64,000 bases of DNA, taken from NCBI GenBank assembly GCA_014190155.1, contig BJFY01000001.1, positions 62,001-126,000 on the forward strand, written 5' to 3'. This stretch comes from Actinomycetes bacterium. Lineage in GTDB: Bacteria; Actinomycetota; Actinomycetes; Nanopelagicales; Nanopelagicaceae. Positions 9,595-18,471 of this stretch are shown piece after piece. The first letter of the stretch is position 1; each line of letters begins with the position of its first letter. A program made the translations under genes and the position numbers. The notes under the pieces are model-generated. The model saw only the letters and a program-made list of their open reading frames with translations, did no database searches and was not told where the DNA came from.

Positions 9595-11000
9595 TGAACC
9601 CGATTAATTTCGCCGATTTCAGATTGGCAAAAGTCCATTTAATTGGAATTGGTGGTTCTGGCATGAGCGGAATTGCTCGGATATTGGTGGCGCTCGATAT
9701 TGCGGTCTCTGGTTCGGATATTAAAGATTCGCAAGCGTTGCAAGGACTTCGAAAGTTAGGGGTGGCAGCATTTGCATCGCATGCCGAAGAAAATATCGCA
9801 GGTCGGGATATCGTCGTGATCTCTAGTGCCATTTCGGAATCGAATGTTGAACTTAAATATGCCAGAGCGCACAGGATGCCTGTGCTTTTACGCGCCGAAG
9901 CGCTAGCAATTCTCATGTCTCAAAAGCGTTCAATCGCAATTGCTGGCACGCATGGCAAGACCACCACCACCTCGATGTTAACTGTGGCGTTACAACATTG
10001 TGGTGTTGATCCATCGTTTGCAATTGGTGCGACCGTTTCAAATTCTGGGACTAATGCCCACCACGGCAGTGGCGATGTGTTTGTTGCTGAAGCAGATGAA
10101 TCTGATGGATCTTTTTTGGTCTACAAACCAGATGGAGCCATTATCACCAATATTGAACTAGATCATGTGGATCATTTCGCTGATGAAAAAGCAGTCGATG
10201 AAGTGTTTGCTAATTTTGTCGGAACGATTCAACGCGATGGTTTTCTAGTTATTTGCGGGGATGACCCAGGTGTGCGACGGTTAATTCCAAAAATAGATTC
10301 AACGAGCATTACTTTGGCAACATATGGGGAAAGTTCAGATTCTGATTTGAAGGTAGATCGGATTGCGTTAAATTCTAATTCTGCAAGCGCTCGAATAACT
10401 TGGCGGGGCCGAGTTCTCGGTGAACTACAGCTTTCAGTTCCGGGCAGACATAATGTATTAAACGCGGCTGGTACTTTAACTGCTGCTTTATTGATGGGTT
10501 ATCCAGCTCCAGAAATTATCCGAGGATTAAAAACTTTTACCGGTGCTCGACGAAGATTTGAATTAAAAGGCAAGGTTAATGGCATTACGGTGATTGACGA
10601 TTATGGCCATCATCCAACCGAGGTTCGAGTAACGCTAGAAACTGCCCAAAATTACAATCCAAATGGTCGGGTATTGGCCATATTCCAGCCCCATAGGTTC
10701 ACTCGTACAGCTCATTTTCTAAGCGAATTTGCAAAGGAATTATCGATTGCCGATCAAGTTTTTCTACTTGAAGTCTATGCAGCGAGTGAGACCCCAATCC
10801 AAGGCGTGACATCTTTAAGCATTGCCCAAAAAATGGATCCAACAAAAGTAATTTACGAACCTTCTATGCCGACCGTGATCGAGATGGTTGTAGAAATGGC
10901 ACGTCCTGAGGATTTGATAATCACGTTAGGCGCGGGCGATGTAAATTCGCTGGGGCCACTAATTTTAGAAGCTATTTCAAGCCGTGGGAAGATCGAGTAA
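9594..11000 (+). CDS. murC: UDP-N-acetylmuramate:L-alanine ligase MurC
   Basis: First Mur ligase of the stem peptide, adding L-alanine to UDP-MurNAc. The N-terminal dinucleotide-like fold carries LIGIGGSGMSGIA (about residues 16-28). The ATPase P-loop is IAGTHGKTTTTSML at about 119-132, with the histidine variant typical of MurC. The C-domain has DDYGHHPTEV, also specific to MurC/Mpl. At 468 aa the length is normal. The following ftsQ TTG starts on the base after the stop. MurB is not encoded nearby. Confidence 0.96.
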   Translation: MNPINFADFRLAKVHLIGIGGSGMSGIARILVALDIAVSGSDIKDSQALQGLRKLGVAAFASHAEENIAGRDIVVISSAISESNVELKYARAHRMPVLLRAEALAILMSQKRSIAIAGTHGKTTTTSMLTVALQHCGVDPSFAIGATVSNSGTNAHHGSGDVFVAEADESDGSFLVYKPDGAIITNIELDHVDHFADEKAVDEVFANFVGTIQRDGFLVICGDDPGVRRLIPKIDSTSITLATYGESSDSDLKVDRIALNSNSASARITWRGRVLGELQLSVPGRHNVLNAAGTLTAALLMGYPAPEIIRGLKTFTGARRRFELKGKVNGITVIDDYGHHPTEVRVTLETAQNYNPNGRVLAIFQPHRFTRTAHFLSEFAKELSIADQVFLLEVYAASETPIQGVTSLSIAQKMDPTKVIYEPSMPTVIEMVVEMARPEDLIITLGAGDVNSLGPLILEAISSRGKIE

Positions 11001-11735
11001 TTGTCCAAACTCAAACGCCGATTTGTCACCGCTCTACTGTTGCTTACAGTTGCTGGCACTTCGTACCTTTTTGGCTGGTCCCAAGTTTTTTCGGTTAAAT
11101 CAATCGCACTTACTGGGCTTAACGCTGCCGAAGAAAAATTAGTAATCAAAAAAATTGAAAATCAACCAGCAGTCATGCAAATCGGAGCTCCACTAGCGAG
11201 AGTTGATAAGCGGGTTGTATCGAACCGAATTTCAGAATTGAACTGGGTCAAATCGGTATCAGTAAAACGGAATTGGATTTCCAAAGCGATCGAAATCGGG
11301 ATAGCCAAGCGAATGCCGATAGCAGTAATAAAAAATTCTGATGGTCGAACTTTCCTAGATGATCAGATGGAAATATTCATTATTCCAACTGATGGTCAAT
11401 TACCTTCCGAAATGGCAAATCTCCCAGAATTAATATTGATTGACCGGTCGCAGCCTTCACTCGCGGCTTTTGGTCAGCTACACCGTGGTATTTCAGCGAT
11501 TGAACCGGAGCAAATCAACGCCAAAGAAATGACAGTGCAAAGTTATCTAGTGAATAGTCCGGCATATTTATTGACTATTTTGGTTATAGATGGTCGATCC
11601 TTAAGAATTACCTGGGGTAGTAGCCAAGATTTACCCCTAAAAATCAAAGTATTACGGGAGTTATTACTACTGCCAGAAAATGCGAAAATAGTGCGGATGG
11701 ATTTAACAACTCCACTTTCACCTATCGTTAAATAA
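11001..11735 (+). CDS. ftsQ: Division protein FtsQ/DivIB-like (POTRA domain)
   Basis: Bitopic division protein linking early and late septal proteins. A short basic N-terminus (KLKRR), one membrane helix at about residues 8-26, and an external POTRA domain starting FSVKSIALTGL can be seen; the following NRISELNWVKSVSVKRNW segment is the usual POTRA strand-helix pattern. The start is a TTG directly after the murC stop, with GGAAG about 11 bases upstream. At 244 aa it is on the short side for actinobacteria, mainly through a minimal cytoplasmic tail. It closes the wall-precursor operon; 135 bases separate it from ftsZ. Confidence 0.88.
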   Translation: MSKLKRRFVTALLLLTVAGTSYLFGWSQVFSVKSIALTGLNAAEEKLVIKKIENQPAVMQIGAPLARVDKRVVSNRISELNWVKSVSVKRNWISKAIEIGIAKRMPIAVIKNSDGRTFLDDQMEIFIIPTDGQLPSEMANLPELILIDRSQPSLAAFGQLHRGISAIEPEQINAKEMTVQSYLVNSPAYLLTILVIDGRSLRITWGSSQDLPLKIKVLRELLLLPENAKIVRMDLTTPLSPIVK

Positions 11736-11824
11736 AATACTAAAAATTATTGTCAATTAATGTCATCGTGTCGGTCATTGATTGCGTAGCGCCGCACCCA
11801 TACTTTTGCGCATCAGATAAAGAG

Positions 11825-11853
11825 ACTCTGAGCCTCAAGTTGAGGATTAGAGT
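11825..11853 (+). promoter_or_regulatory. Palindromic leader element before ftsZ
   Basis: A two-part inverted repeat lies in the ftsZ leader: outer arms ACTCT (11825-11829) and AGAGT (11849-11853), inner arms CCTCAA (11833-11838) and TTGAGG (11840-11845) around a single G. As RNA it would form a stem with a three-by-three internal loop; as DNA it looks like a site for a dimeric regulator. It ends one base before the ribosome site AAGGGAGAGG (11855-11864). I believe a similar palindrome precedes ftsZ in other actinobacteria, but this is from memory. A weak promoter (TTGATT at 11778, TACTTT at 11801, 17 bases apart) may lie just upstream. Confidence 0.5.
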
Positions 11854-11870
11854 TAAGGGAGAGGCGCATC

Positions 11871-13001
11871 GTGGCATCACCACAGAATTATTTAGCGGTT
11901 ATCAAAGTTGTTGGCATTGGCGGCGGCGGCGGTAACGCGATTAATCGAATGATTGATGCGGGTTTAAAAGGTGTCGAGTTCATCGCGATTAATACAGATG
12001 CGCAAGATTTATTAATGAGTGATGCCGATGTGAAACTTGATATTGGTAAAAAATTAACTAAAGGTTTAGGTGCTGGTGCATCTCCAGAATTAGGAAGTCA
12101 AGCAGCTCTAGATCACGTTGAAGATATTGAAGAAGTTTTACGCGGCGCAGATATGGTTTTCATAACAGCTGGCGAAGGTGGCGGTACTGGTACTGGTGGC
12201 GCGCCAATAGTTGCGAAAATTGCAAGGGATCTTGGTGCACTTACAGTCGGTGTAGTAACTCGTCCTTTTACATTTGAAGGAAAACGTCGATCATCACAAG
12301 CCGATGAAGGTATTGAAAAACTTCGCAGTGAAGTTGACACTCTGATTGTTATTCCTAACGATCGATTGCTTTCTATTTCAGATAGATCAATTAGCGCTAT
12401 TGAGGCATTTAAAACTGCAGACCAAGTTCTGCTATCTGGCGTTCAAGGAATAACTGACTTGATCACTACTCCTGGTTTAATCAATTTAGATTTTGCAGAT
12501 GTGAAGAGCGTGATGTCTGGTGCTGGTTCGGCGCTAATGGGAATTGGTTCCGCTCGTGGCGAAGCTCGATCCATTCGCGCAGCTGAGTTAGCAATTTCAA
12601 GTCCACTATTAGAAGCATCTATTGATGGTGCGCATGGCGTTCTGCTTTCGATTGCCGGCGGTTCGGACTTAGGTTTATTTGAAATTAGCGAAGCTGCGGA
12701 ATTAGTTGCTAAGTGCGCACATCCAGATGCAAATATTATTTATGGAACCGTAATTGATGATGCGCTAGGCGATGAAGTAAGAGTTACCGTTATTGCCGCT
12801 GGATTCGATGGTGGTGCGCCTAAGAAGATGGCTATGCCAGTCATTAATTCCACAACAATTTCTGGGAATGCAAACCCAATTCCTAGTAATGACCCGTTAG
12901 CAGTCGCGCTCGATACTCAAGATGATAAACCGCGACGTCGGATTACATTCCAAGAGTTAGTTAGCGAAGACGAAATCGATATTCCTGATTTCATGAAGTA
13001 A
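11871..13001 (+). CDS. ftsZ: Cell division GTPase FtsZ
   Basis: Tubulin-like GTPase that forms the cytokinetic ring. The GTP loop GGGTGTGG is at about residues 103-110, the N-terminal nucleotide loop GIGGGGGNA at 15-23, and the T7 loop [11 protein letters not shown] is present with its catalytic aspartates. After a short linker, the C-terminus ends in EIDIPDFMK, the conserved tail that binds SepF or other tethers. The 376 aa length reflects a linker shorter than in many relatives. GTG start at 11871 is set by the ribosome site AAGGGAGAGG six bases upstream. ftsZ has its own 135-base leader and heads a run through yggT. Confidence 0.97.
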   Translation: MASPQNYLAVIKVVGIGGGGGNAINRMIDAGLKGVEFIAINTDAQDLLMSDADVKLDIGKKLTKGLGAGASPELGSQAALDHVEDIEEVLRGADMVFITAGEGGGTGTGGAPIVAKIARDLGALTVGVVTRPFTFEGKRRSSQADEGIEKLRSEVDTLIVIPNDRLLSISDRSISAIEAFKTADQVLLSGVQGITDLITTPGLINLDFADVKSVMSGAGSALMGIGSARGEARSIRAAELAISSPLLEASIDGAHGVLLSIAGGSDLGLFEISEAAELVAKCAHPDANIIYGTVIDDALGDEVRVTVIAAGFDGGAPKKMAMPVINSTTISGNANPIPSNDPLAVALDTQDDKPRRRITFQELVSEDEIDIPDFMK

Positions 13002-13009
13002 TCCATCAA

Positions 13010-13693
13010 ATGATTCGCGAGTTCTTCACATCGCGTCATGGTGGCGTTAGCTCGGGGAGTTTTGCTGATTTTAATCTTGCTATACATGTAGCGGACGATC
13101 CTGCCGCGGTATCAGCTAATCGTGAAATTTTAGCAAAGGCGCTTGAGTTGACTTCGGATCGCATTTTTTACATGGACCAAGTTCACGGCAATGAGATTGC
13201 GTTAATCGAAAGATCTAGGCCATCAACTCAAATTCCAAAAGTTGATGCGCTAATTACGGCGGAATCTGGGACCGCGTTAGTTGTATTAGTTGCTGATTGC
13301 ATTCCGTTGTTATTTCGATCGCCAAAAGCGATCGCCGCAGTACATGTTGGCCGGGCTGGATTAGTTAAAGGAATTGTGGAAGCCACCATTTCGAAATTGA
13401 TAGCGCTTGGTTCTAAAGCAAATCATATTAGCGCGGCAATTGGCCCATCGATTTGCGGAAACTGTTATGAAGTTTCTCCCGAAATTTATTTAGATGTAAT
13501 TGCTAAATATCCAGCCACAGCCACCAATCTTGAAAAACATTGTTTAGATTTGCCGGCCGGCGTAATTTCTATTTTAGATAGTTATGAAATCGATTATTCG
13601 CGCGAGAATTCATGCACAGCCCACGGCGATAACCTTTTTTCATATCGACGAGATGGCGTAACTGGCCGACAAGCTGGTGTAATTGCATGGTGA
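13010..13693 (+). CDS. pgeF: PgeF/YfiH laccase-domain protein
   Basis: Member of the YfiH/YlmD (LACC1-like) family. Characterised relatives show purine nucleoside phosphorylase/adenosine deaminase activity, and E. coli PgeF edits peptidoglycan precursors. Zinc-site histidine and cysteine appear in YMDQVHGNEI (about residues 56-65), VADCIPLLF (about 97-105) and VHVGRAGLVKGI (about 112-123); GPSICGNCYEV carries the second Cys-rich patch. At 227 aa it is family-sized. It lies eight bases after ftsZ and overlaps yggS. The ftsZ-pgeF-yggS order is widespread in Gram-positives and suits a wall-precursor quality-control role, which is inferred here. Confidence 0.9.
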   Translation: MIREFFTSRHGGVSSGSFADFNLAIHVADDPAAVSANREILAKALELTSDRIFYMDQVHGNEIALIERSRPSTQIPKVDALITAESGTALVVLVADCIPLLFRSPKAIAAVHVGRAGLVKGIVEATISKLIALGSKANHISAAIGPSICGNCYEVSPEIYLDVIAKYPATATNLEKHCLDLPAGVISILDSYEIDYSRENSCTAHGDNLFSYRRDGVTGRQAGVIAW

Positions 13694-14400
13694 ACCAAGA
13701 GCGCAAAGCCGAAATTGCAAACGGTTTAGAAATTGTGATGGCGCAAATAAACGCCGCCGCTAAAAGTGCTAATCGGAACCCAAGCGATATTTCATTGATC
13801 GTGGTGACCAAGACGTTTCCGCGCTCGGATGTGGATTTCTTGTATGAATTAGGAGTTCGCGATTTTGGTGAGAATCGAGATCAGGAGGGCGTAGTTAAGG
13901 CAGAAAATTTCCATCCAGATACAAATTGGCATTTTCAAGGACAGATTCAGGGTAATAAGATTAAATCAATTGTGAAGTGGGCCGATGTTATACATTCACT
14001 TGCCGAGATTGATCATGCGAAAACGATAAGCGATCGTCATCAAATGACAGAATCTGCACTTCCTACAAAATACCCAGTATTAATTCAAGTTTTGTTAGAT
14101 TCCGAAAAACGAATTGAACGCAATGGAATCGAGCCTAAAGCTTTAATTGAATTTGCGGATGCCATCGCAAAAAATTCTGGTTTGGAGATAAAGGGCTTGA
14201 TGGCAGTCGCACCAATCGCCGAAAACCCTGATATTGCCTTTGCCAAGATGGCCGACATATTTAGCGATTTTAAAGAAAAATTTCCAATGGCAACCTGGCT
14301 CTCAGCGGGGATGAGTGGTGATTTTGAAAGCGCAATAACGCATGGCGCGACACATATCCGAATTGGCAGCTCAATCCTCGGTAACCGGAGCTATCTCTAA
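13687..14400 (+). CDS. yggS: PLP homeostasis protein YggS/YlmE
   Basis: Single-domain PLP-binding TIM-barrel protein that controls pyridoxal phosphate and amino-acid pools and has no known catalysis. The PLP lysine is in LIVVTKTFPRSDV near residue 41; the phosphate-binding GENRDQEG and the ending LSAGMSGDFESAI match the family closely. At 237 aa the length is normal. ATG at 13687 and GTG at 13690 are both possible starts, each inside the end of pgeF. Confidence 0.93.
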   Translation: MVNQERKAEIANGLEIVMAQINAAAKSANRNPSDISLIVVTKTFPRSDVDFLYELGVRDFGENRDQEGVVKAENFHPDTNWHFQGQIQGNKIKSIVKWADVIHSLAEIDHAKTISDRHQMTESALPTKYPVLIQVLLDSEKRIERNGIEPKALIEFADAIAKNSGLEIKGLMAVAPIAENPDIAFAKMADIFSDFKEKFPMATWLSAGMSGDFESAITHGATHIRIGSSILGNRSYL

Positions 14401-14406
14401 TAAAAT
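14401..14406 (+). promoter_or_regulatory. -10 box abutting the sepF start
   Basis: TAAAAT, six bases before the sepF ATG at 14413. No Shine-Dalgarno sequence fits between yggS and sepF, so transcription from this box would yield a leaderless mRNA. No clear -35 box is visible within yggS. Confidence 0.4.
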
Positions 14407-14412
14407 TAACCC

Positions 14413-14892
14413 ATGGTAAATGCGCTGCGAAAAATGACAAATTATTTGGGTTTGACGGAAGATGATTTAGTTTCTGACGCCCAACTAGCACCAACTCCAA
14501 CCCCAGCACCTCGAAGAATTCTGTCTAGATCAACAAGCGAAGTCGCGCCATCGGTTACACCAAGACTCACAGTCGCACAACCAACGCTAATTCCAGCCGA
14601 GGCTGCTCCAGTTTTGGATCGAATTGTCACGCTTCATCCGCGGTTTTACAGCGAAGCAAGAACTATTGGGGAACACTTTCGTTCTGGCTCACCTGTAATT
14701 ATGAATTTAAGCGATATGGAAGAGAGCGAACGTAAGCGATTAGTAGATTTTGCCTCCGGATTAGTCTTTGGACATTCTGGAACAATCGAGCGAGTCACTC
14801 CTAAAGTATTTTTACTTTCACCACCGAATGTAATGGTGAGCACCGAAATTAAAACTGCTGCGGCTGACGCAAGTTTCTTTAACCAAAGCTGA
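14413..14892 (+). CDS. sepF: FtsZ membrane tether SepF
   Basis: SepF polymerises and links FtsZ to the membrane; it is the main FtsZ anchor in actinobacteria, which lack FtsA. An N-terminal amphipathic segment (VNALRKMTNYLGL) is followed by a proline-rich linker (about residues 25-65) and the SepF core at about 75-155, with SPVIMNLSDMEESERKRLVDF and a final VFLLSPPNV. At 159 aa it is normal. There is no ribosome-binding site; TAAAAT at 14401-14406 suggests leaderless translation. Confidence 0.95.
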   Translation: MVNALRKMTNYLGLTEDDLVSDAQLAPTPTPAPRRILSRSTSEVAPSVTPRLTVAQPTLIPAEAAPVLDRIVTLHPRFYSEARTIGEHFRSGSPVIMNLSDMEESERKRLVDFASGLVFGHSGTIERVTPKVFLLSPPNVMVSTEIKTAAADASFFNQS

Positions 14893-14902
14893 CCTAGAAA
14901 AA

Positions 14903-15181
14903 GTGTTAAATATTGGCAACTTGATTGCCACAGTTCTTGAACTTTATTTATTTGTATTGTTTGCTCGGTTAATTTTTGATTATGCGCGAATGTTTGCTCG
15001 AAATTGGCGTCCTCGTGGGATCATTTTAGCATTTGCAGAGCTAACTTATTCGCTAACTGATAAACCATTATTCTTTATTCGAAGATTTATTCCACCGCTC
15101 CGGCTTGGAGCAGTCAGCTTAGATCTTTCATTTGTGGTGTTATTTTTTGGGATTCAAATATTAATGGGATTAATTAATTAA
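14903..15181 (+). CDS. YggT-family membrane protein
   Basis: Small integral membrane protein of the YggT family (YlmG in cyanobacteria and chloroplasts). Two hydrophobic segments (about residues 5-24 and 70-90) flank a loop containing PLFFIRRFIPPLRLG, close to the family signature. Its role is uncertain; it is consistently next to sepF and is linked to division or membrane organisation. The 92 aa length is typical. GTG start at 14903, ten bases after sepF. Its stop codon overlaps that of ileS on the other strand. Confidence 0.88.
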   Translation: MLNIGNLIATVLELYLFVLFARLIFDYARMFARNWRPRGIILAFAELTYSLTDKPLFFIRRFIPPLRLGAVSLDLSFVVLFFGIQILMGLIN

Positions 15182-18100
15182 TTCTTAATCAGCTTAAGTA
15201 CTAGCCCAAGTTCATTTTCAGCAAGGGGTAACCCTTGATCTCTTTCCATCGAGGTAGCGAGAACTTCTTGTGAAATTAATTCTGCACCGTCAATAACTGC
15301 TTGGCAGATGGAGTCGTTCGCATTCCAATACATGGCGATTCGATCGCTGATGTCGAAGCCTGCATTCTTCCGTTCATCTTGAACAGCGCGAATAACCTCA
15401 CGCACTTGACCGGCCGCGATTAATTCAGGGGTAAGGGTGAGATCGAGTGCAACGCTTTCGCCATTATGGCTAGTTACCGACCAACCTTCTCGCGGTGTCT
15501 CGGTGATTATTAAATCCGCTTCGGTGATTTCAGCGTTCTTGTTTTCACCATATTGAATTGTGGCTATTCCAGTTTTACGAATCTTGGTAGTTAATTCAAT
15601 TGGGTTCGATTCAGCAATCTTCTTTGAAATTGGTTGGACGTCTGCGCCAAAAGTTAATCCCAAAGTTTTGAAGTTCGCTTTAATGGTTATATCTACTAAA
15701 TCTGAACCTGCGCTCGAGATGTCATCAAGTTTCAACACATTAAGTTCATCTGAGATTTGATCTTTAAGTTGTTGGTCCAACCCGACCCACCCGGAAGCCG
15801 AAATCAAAGCTTGCGAAAGTGGTTGCCGAATTTTTACTTTTGACTCCGCTCTTGATGCGCGACCGAGTTCTACCAAGCGCCGCGTTAAAGTCACCGATTG
15901 CGAAAGTTTTTTATCAATCAGTTCTGAATTCACTTCTGGAAAGTCCGCCAAGTGCACTGAAACAACCGCGCTAGGCGATACTGGCCTGATTAATTCTTGC
16001 CAAACATGTTCAGTTATAAATGGAACGAGCGGTGCCATCAGTAGCGTTAATTTTTCAAGACACTCATGGAGCGTTGCGAGCGCGGCGACATCGCCATCCC
16101 AAAACCGACGCCGAGACCGGCGTACATACCAGTTAGATAAATCATCAATAAATTTTGCAAGAATTTCACCGGCTTCTTGCGAATCGAAATTAGTAAGCGC
16201 AGCATCCACGCCGCCAATTAATTGATTTAATTCCGAGATAATCCAGCGATCCATTAAAGGTCGGTTCAAAATATCAACTTGGTCTGTCGAAGTTAATAGA
16301 TTGAAATTAGATGCTCGGGCATAGAGTGATAGAAAAGAAACGGTATTCCAATAGGTAAGCAAAGTTTTTCGAACTACATCCGAGATCGCATTATGCCCAA
16401 CCCGGCGCGCGCTCCATGGTGAACCATCGGCAAGCATGTACCAGCGCACGGCATCCGCACCGTGTTGATCCATCAGCGCCATTGGCTCTAAAACATTGCC
16501 CAGATGCTTGCTCATTTTGCGGCCATCTTTATCGAGGATATGTCCAAGACAGAGCACCGTTTTGTATGAGGATTTATCGAAAACTAACGTGCCAATTGTC
16601 ATCAAGGTGTAGAACCACCCGCGAGTTTGATCGATTGCTTCGCAAATAAAATCTGCTGGGTAGGCCTCATTGAATTTTTCAATCGAACCTGGTTTATGCG
16701 GATATCCCCATTGGGCGAATGGCATTGCGCCGGAGTCATACCAGCAATCAATAACTTCTGGCACTCGAACCATAGTTTCAGAACATTCGGCGCACGGGAA
16801 TTTGATGTCATCTACAAATGGGCGATGTGGATTTAACGCTGTTACATCATTTCCAACTAAGCCACTTAATTCTTTAAGCGAACCGATGCAAATTTCATGA
16901 TCAGATGCGCATCGCCATATTGGTAGCGGCGTACCCCAATATCTGTTTCGCGATACCGCCCAATCAATGTTGTTATTTAGCCAATCACCATAGCGGCCAG
17001 TTTTGATGGTTTCTGGATGCCAATCAGTATTTTGATTTTCTTTGATCAGCGCTGCTTTAATTTTTGTAGTTTTTATATACCAAGAAGGTTGGGCATAATA
17101 AATCAAAGCGGTATGGCAGCGCCAACAATGCGGATAAGAGTGTTCGTAGGGCTGGTGTTTATAAAGTTTGCCAGATTTTCTAAGCTCCTTGACAAGGGTT
17201 TTATCTGCTTCTTTGAAAAAAACTCCACCAATTAAAGGAACTTCATCAGCAAAATTTCCATTTGCTAGAACTGGATTTACTACTGGAAGTCCGTAAGCGC
17301 GACAAACTTGTAAATCGTCAGCGCCAAAAGCCGGGGATTGGTGTACTAATCCGGTGCCATCTTCAGTTGTTACGTAGTCCGCTAAAACTACAAAGTGCGA
17401 ATCTAGAATTTCAACATAATCAAATGGCCGCTCATAAGTGGTGCGCTCTAAATCTTTTCCAGTAATAGTCTGTAAAACTTCAAATTCGCCAACCACGTGT
17501 GCGAGTTCTTGCGCCAGGACTAAGATTTCATTTTCTTCGCTATCTGGCTTCTTGGTCTTCACCACCACATAGGTAACTTTTGGATTAACCGCAATCGCAG
17601 TATTCGATACCAAGGTCCATGGCGTTGTGGTCCAAACCAAGAGTGAAGCCCCAAGTGCGGCAAGATTGCCGGAGGTTATTGGAAACCGAACATAAACCGA
17701 TGGGTCAGTTACGGTTTCATAACCTTGGGCTAGTTCATGGTCTGAAAGACCAGTGCCACATCGGGGACAATACGGCGCGACCCGATGATCTTGTGAAAGT
17801 AATCCTTTTTGCCAAATCTCTTTAAGCGACCACCACACGCTTTCGACATATTCGCTAGACATAGTCCAGTAAGCCTCATCGAAATCAACCCAGAAGCCCA
17901 TTCGCTCGGTCATATCGGTAAATGCGCCAACATGTCGCTGTACTGATTCGCGACACTTGTCATTAAATTCCGCAATTCCAAATTTCTCAATATCGCCTTT
18001 GCCGGTAAATCCAAGTTCCTTTTCTACGGCAATCTCGACTGGGAGCCCATGACAATCCCAACCAGCTTTACGAATTACATGTTTTCCTTTCATGGTTTGA

Positions 18101-18345
18101 AAACGAGGAAATACATCTTTAAAAACTCGGGCCTCAATATGGTGCGTGCCTGGTAACCCATTTGCAGTAGGTGGGCCTTCGTAAAATGTCCAAGCTTCCG
18201 CACCAGCGCGCGCATTAACGCTTTCGTGAAAAATCGATTGCGTTTCCCAAAAATTCAGAATCTTACGTTCACTCTTTGGCAGATCAATTTGTGGTGAGAT
18301 ATTGCGGTATTCGTTTTTCAATTTCCCGCTCTCTGACTCGACCAC
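15178..18345 (-). CDS. ileS: Isoleucyl-tRNA synthetase with GTHH in place of HIGH
   Basis: Class Ia synthetase charging tRNA-Ile, of the long type with a Streptomyces-like N-terminus (FYEGPPTANGLPGTHH). The HIGH motif is GTHH at residues 66-69 (18139-18150), so first and third positions are swapped relative to HxGH. The second signature is KMSKH in GRKMSKHLGNV (about 16504-16521 on the + strand). CP1 editing segments (LLVWTTTPWTLVSNTAIAVN; DDLQVCRAYGLPVVNPV), the anticodon-binding region, and a C-terminal part without the zinc-binding cysteines of the short bacterial type follow. 1055 aa is full length. GTG start at 18345. It runs against all its neighbours; in Streptomyces, as I remember, ileS is co-directional with ftsZ. 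Confidence 0.97.
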   Translation of the reverse strand: MVESESGKLKNEYRNISPQIDLPKSERKILNFWETQSIFHESVNARAGAEAWTFYEGPPTANGLPGTHHIEARVFKDVFPRFQTMKGKHVIRKAGWDCHGLPVEIAVEKELGFTGKGDIEKFGIAEFNDKCRESVQRHVGAFTDMTERMGFWVDFDEAYWTMSSEYVESVWWSLKEIWQKGLLSQDHRVAPYCPRCGTGLSDHELAQGYETVTDPSVYVRFPITSGNLAALGASLLVWTTTPWTLVSNTAIAVNPKVTYVVVKTKKPDSEENEILVLAQELAHVVGEFEVLQTITGKDLERTTYERPFDYVEILDSHFVVLADYVTTEDGTGLVHQSPAFGADDLQVCRAYGLPVVNPVLANGNFADEVPLIGGVFFKEADKTLVKELRKSGKLYKHQPYEHSYPHCWRCHTALIYYAQPSWYIKTTKIKAALIKENQNTDWHPETIKTGRYGDWLNNNIDWAVSRNRYWGTPLPIWRCASDHEICIGSLKELSGLVGNDVTALNPHRPFVDDIKFPCAECSETMVRVPEVIDCWYDSGAMPFAQWGYPHKPGSIEKFNEAYPADFICEAIDQTRGWFYTLMTIGTLVFDKSSYKTVLCLGHILDKDGRKMSKHLGNVLEPMALMDQHGADAVRWYMLADGSPWSARRVGHNAISDVVRKTLLTYWNTVSFLSLYARASNFNLLTSTDQVDILNRPLMDRWIISELNQLIGGVDAALTNFDSQEAGEILAKFIDDLSNWYVRRSRRRFWDGDVAALATLHECLEKLTLLMAPLVPFITEHVWQELIRPVSPSAVVSVHLADFPEVNSELIDKKLSQSVTLTRRLVELGRASRAESKVKIRQPLSQALISASGWVGLDQQLKDQISDELNVLKLDDISSAGSDLVDITIKANFKTLGLTFGADVQPISKKIAESNPIELTTKIRKTGIATIQYGENKNAEITEADLIITETPREGWSVTSHNGESVALDLTLTPELIAAGQVREVIRAVQDERKNAGFDISDRIAMYWNANDSICQAVIDGAELISQEVLATSMERDQGLPLAENELGLVLKLIKN

Positions 18346-18377
18346 TCTGGTTACTCCACTCTGGAATTAAGAGTTGG

Positions 18378-18383
18378 ATTCTA
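18378..18383 (-). promoter_or_regulatory. Probable ileS -10 box
   Basis: TAGAAT on the minus strand, 32 bases before the ileS GTG, matching the actinobacterial TAGAPuT consensus. It leaves a leader of about 25 bases containing GAGTGGAG as a possible ribosome site. There is no convincing -35 box. The short leader leaves no room for a T-box riboswitch, the usual ileS control in many actinobacteria. Confidence 0.4.
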
Positions 18384-18471
18384 CCTTTGCGAAACAATGA
18401 TTGTGCTCGGTTTAGCGGGCATCGTGTGGCTGAGTGGCTTTTCTAGTCGAGAAGCCTTAGCCTTCGGCGCT

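Noticed and set aside
11750-11935. A 61-codon open frame across the ftsZ leader
   Set aside because: It overlaps the palindrome, ribosome site and first 65 bases of ftsZ in another frame, has no family resemblance, and reads as leader sequence.
18346-18471. T-box riboswitch before ileS
   Set aside because: Only about 25-125 bases are available upstream and no proper T-box (TGGNACCGCG-type) or specifier stem is seen; a loosely similar GAGTGGTCGAG is not enough.
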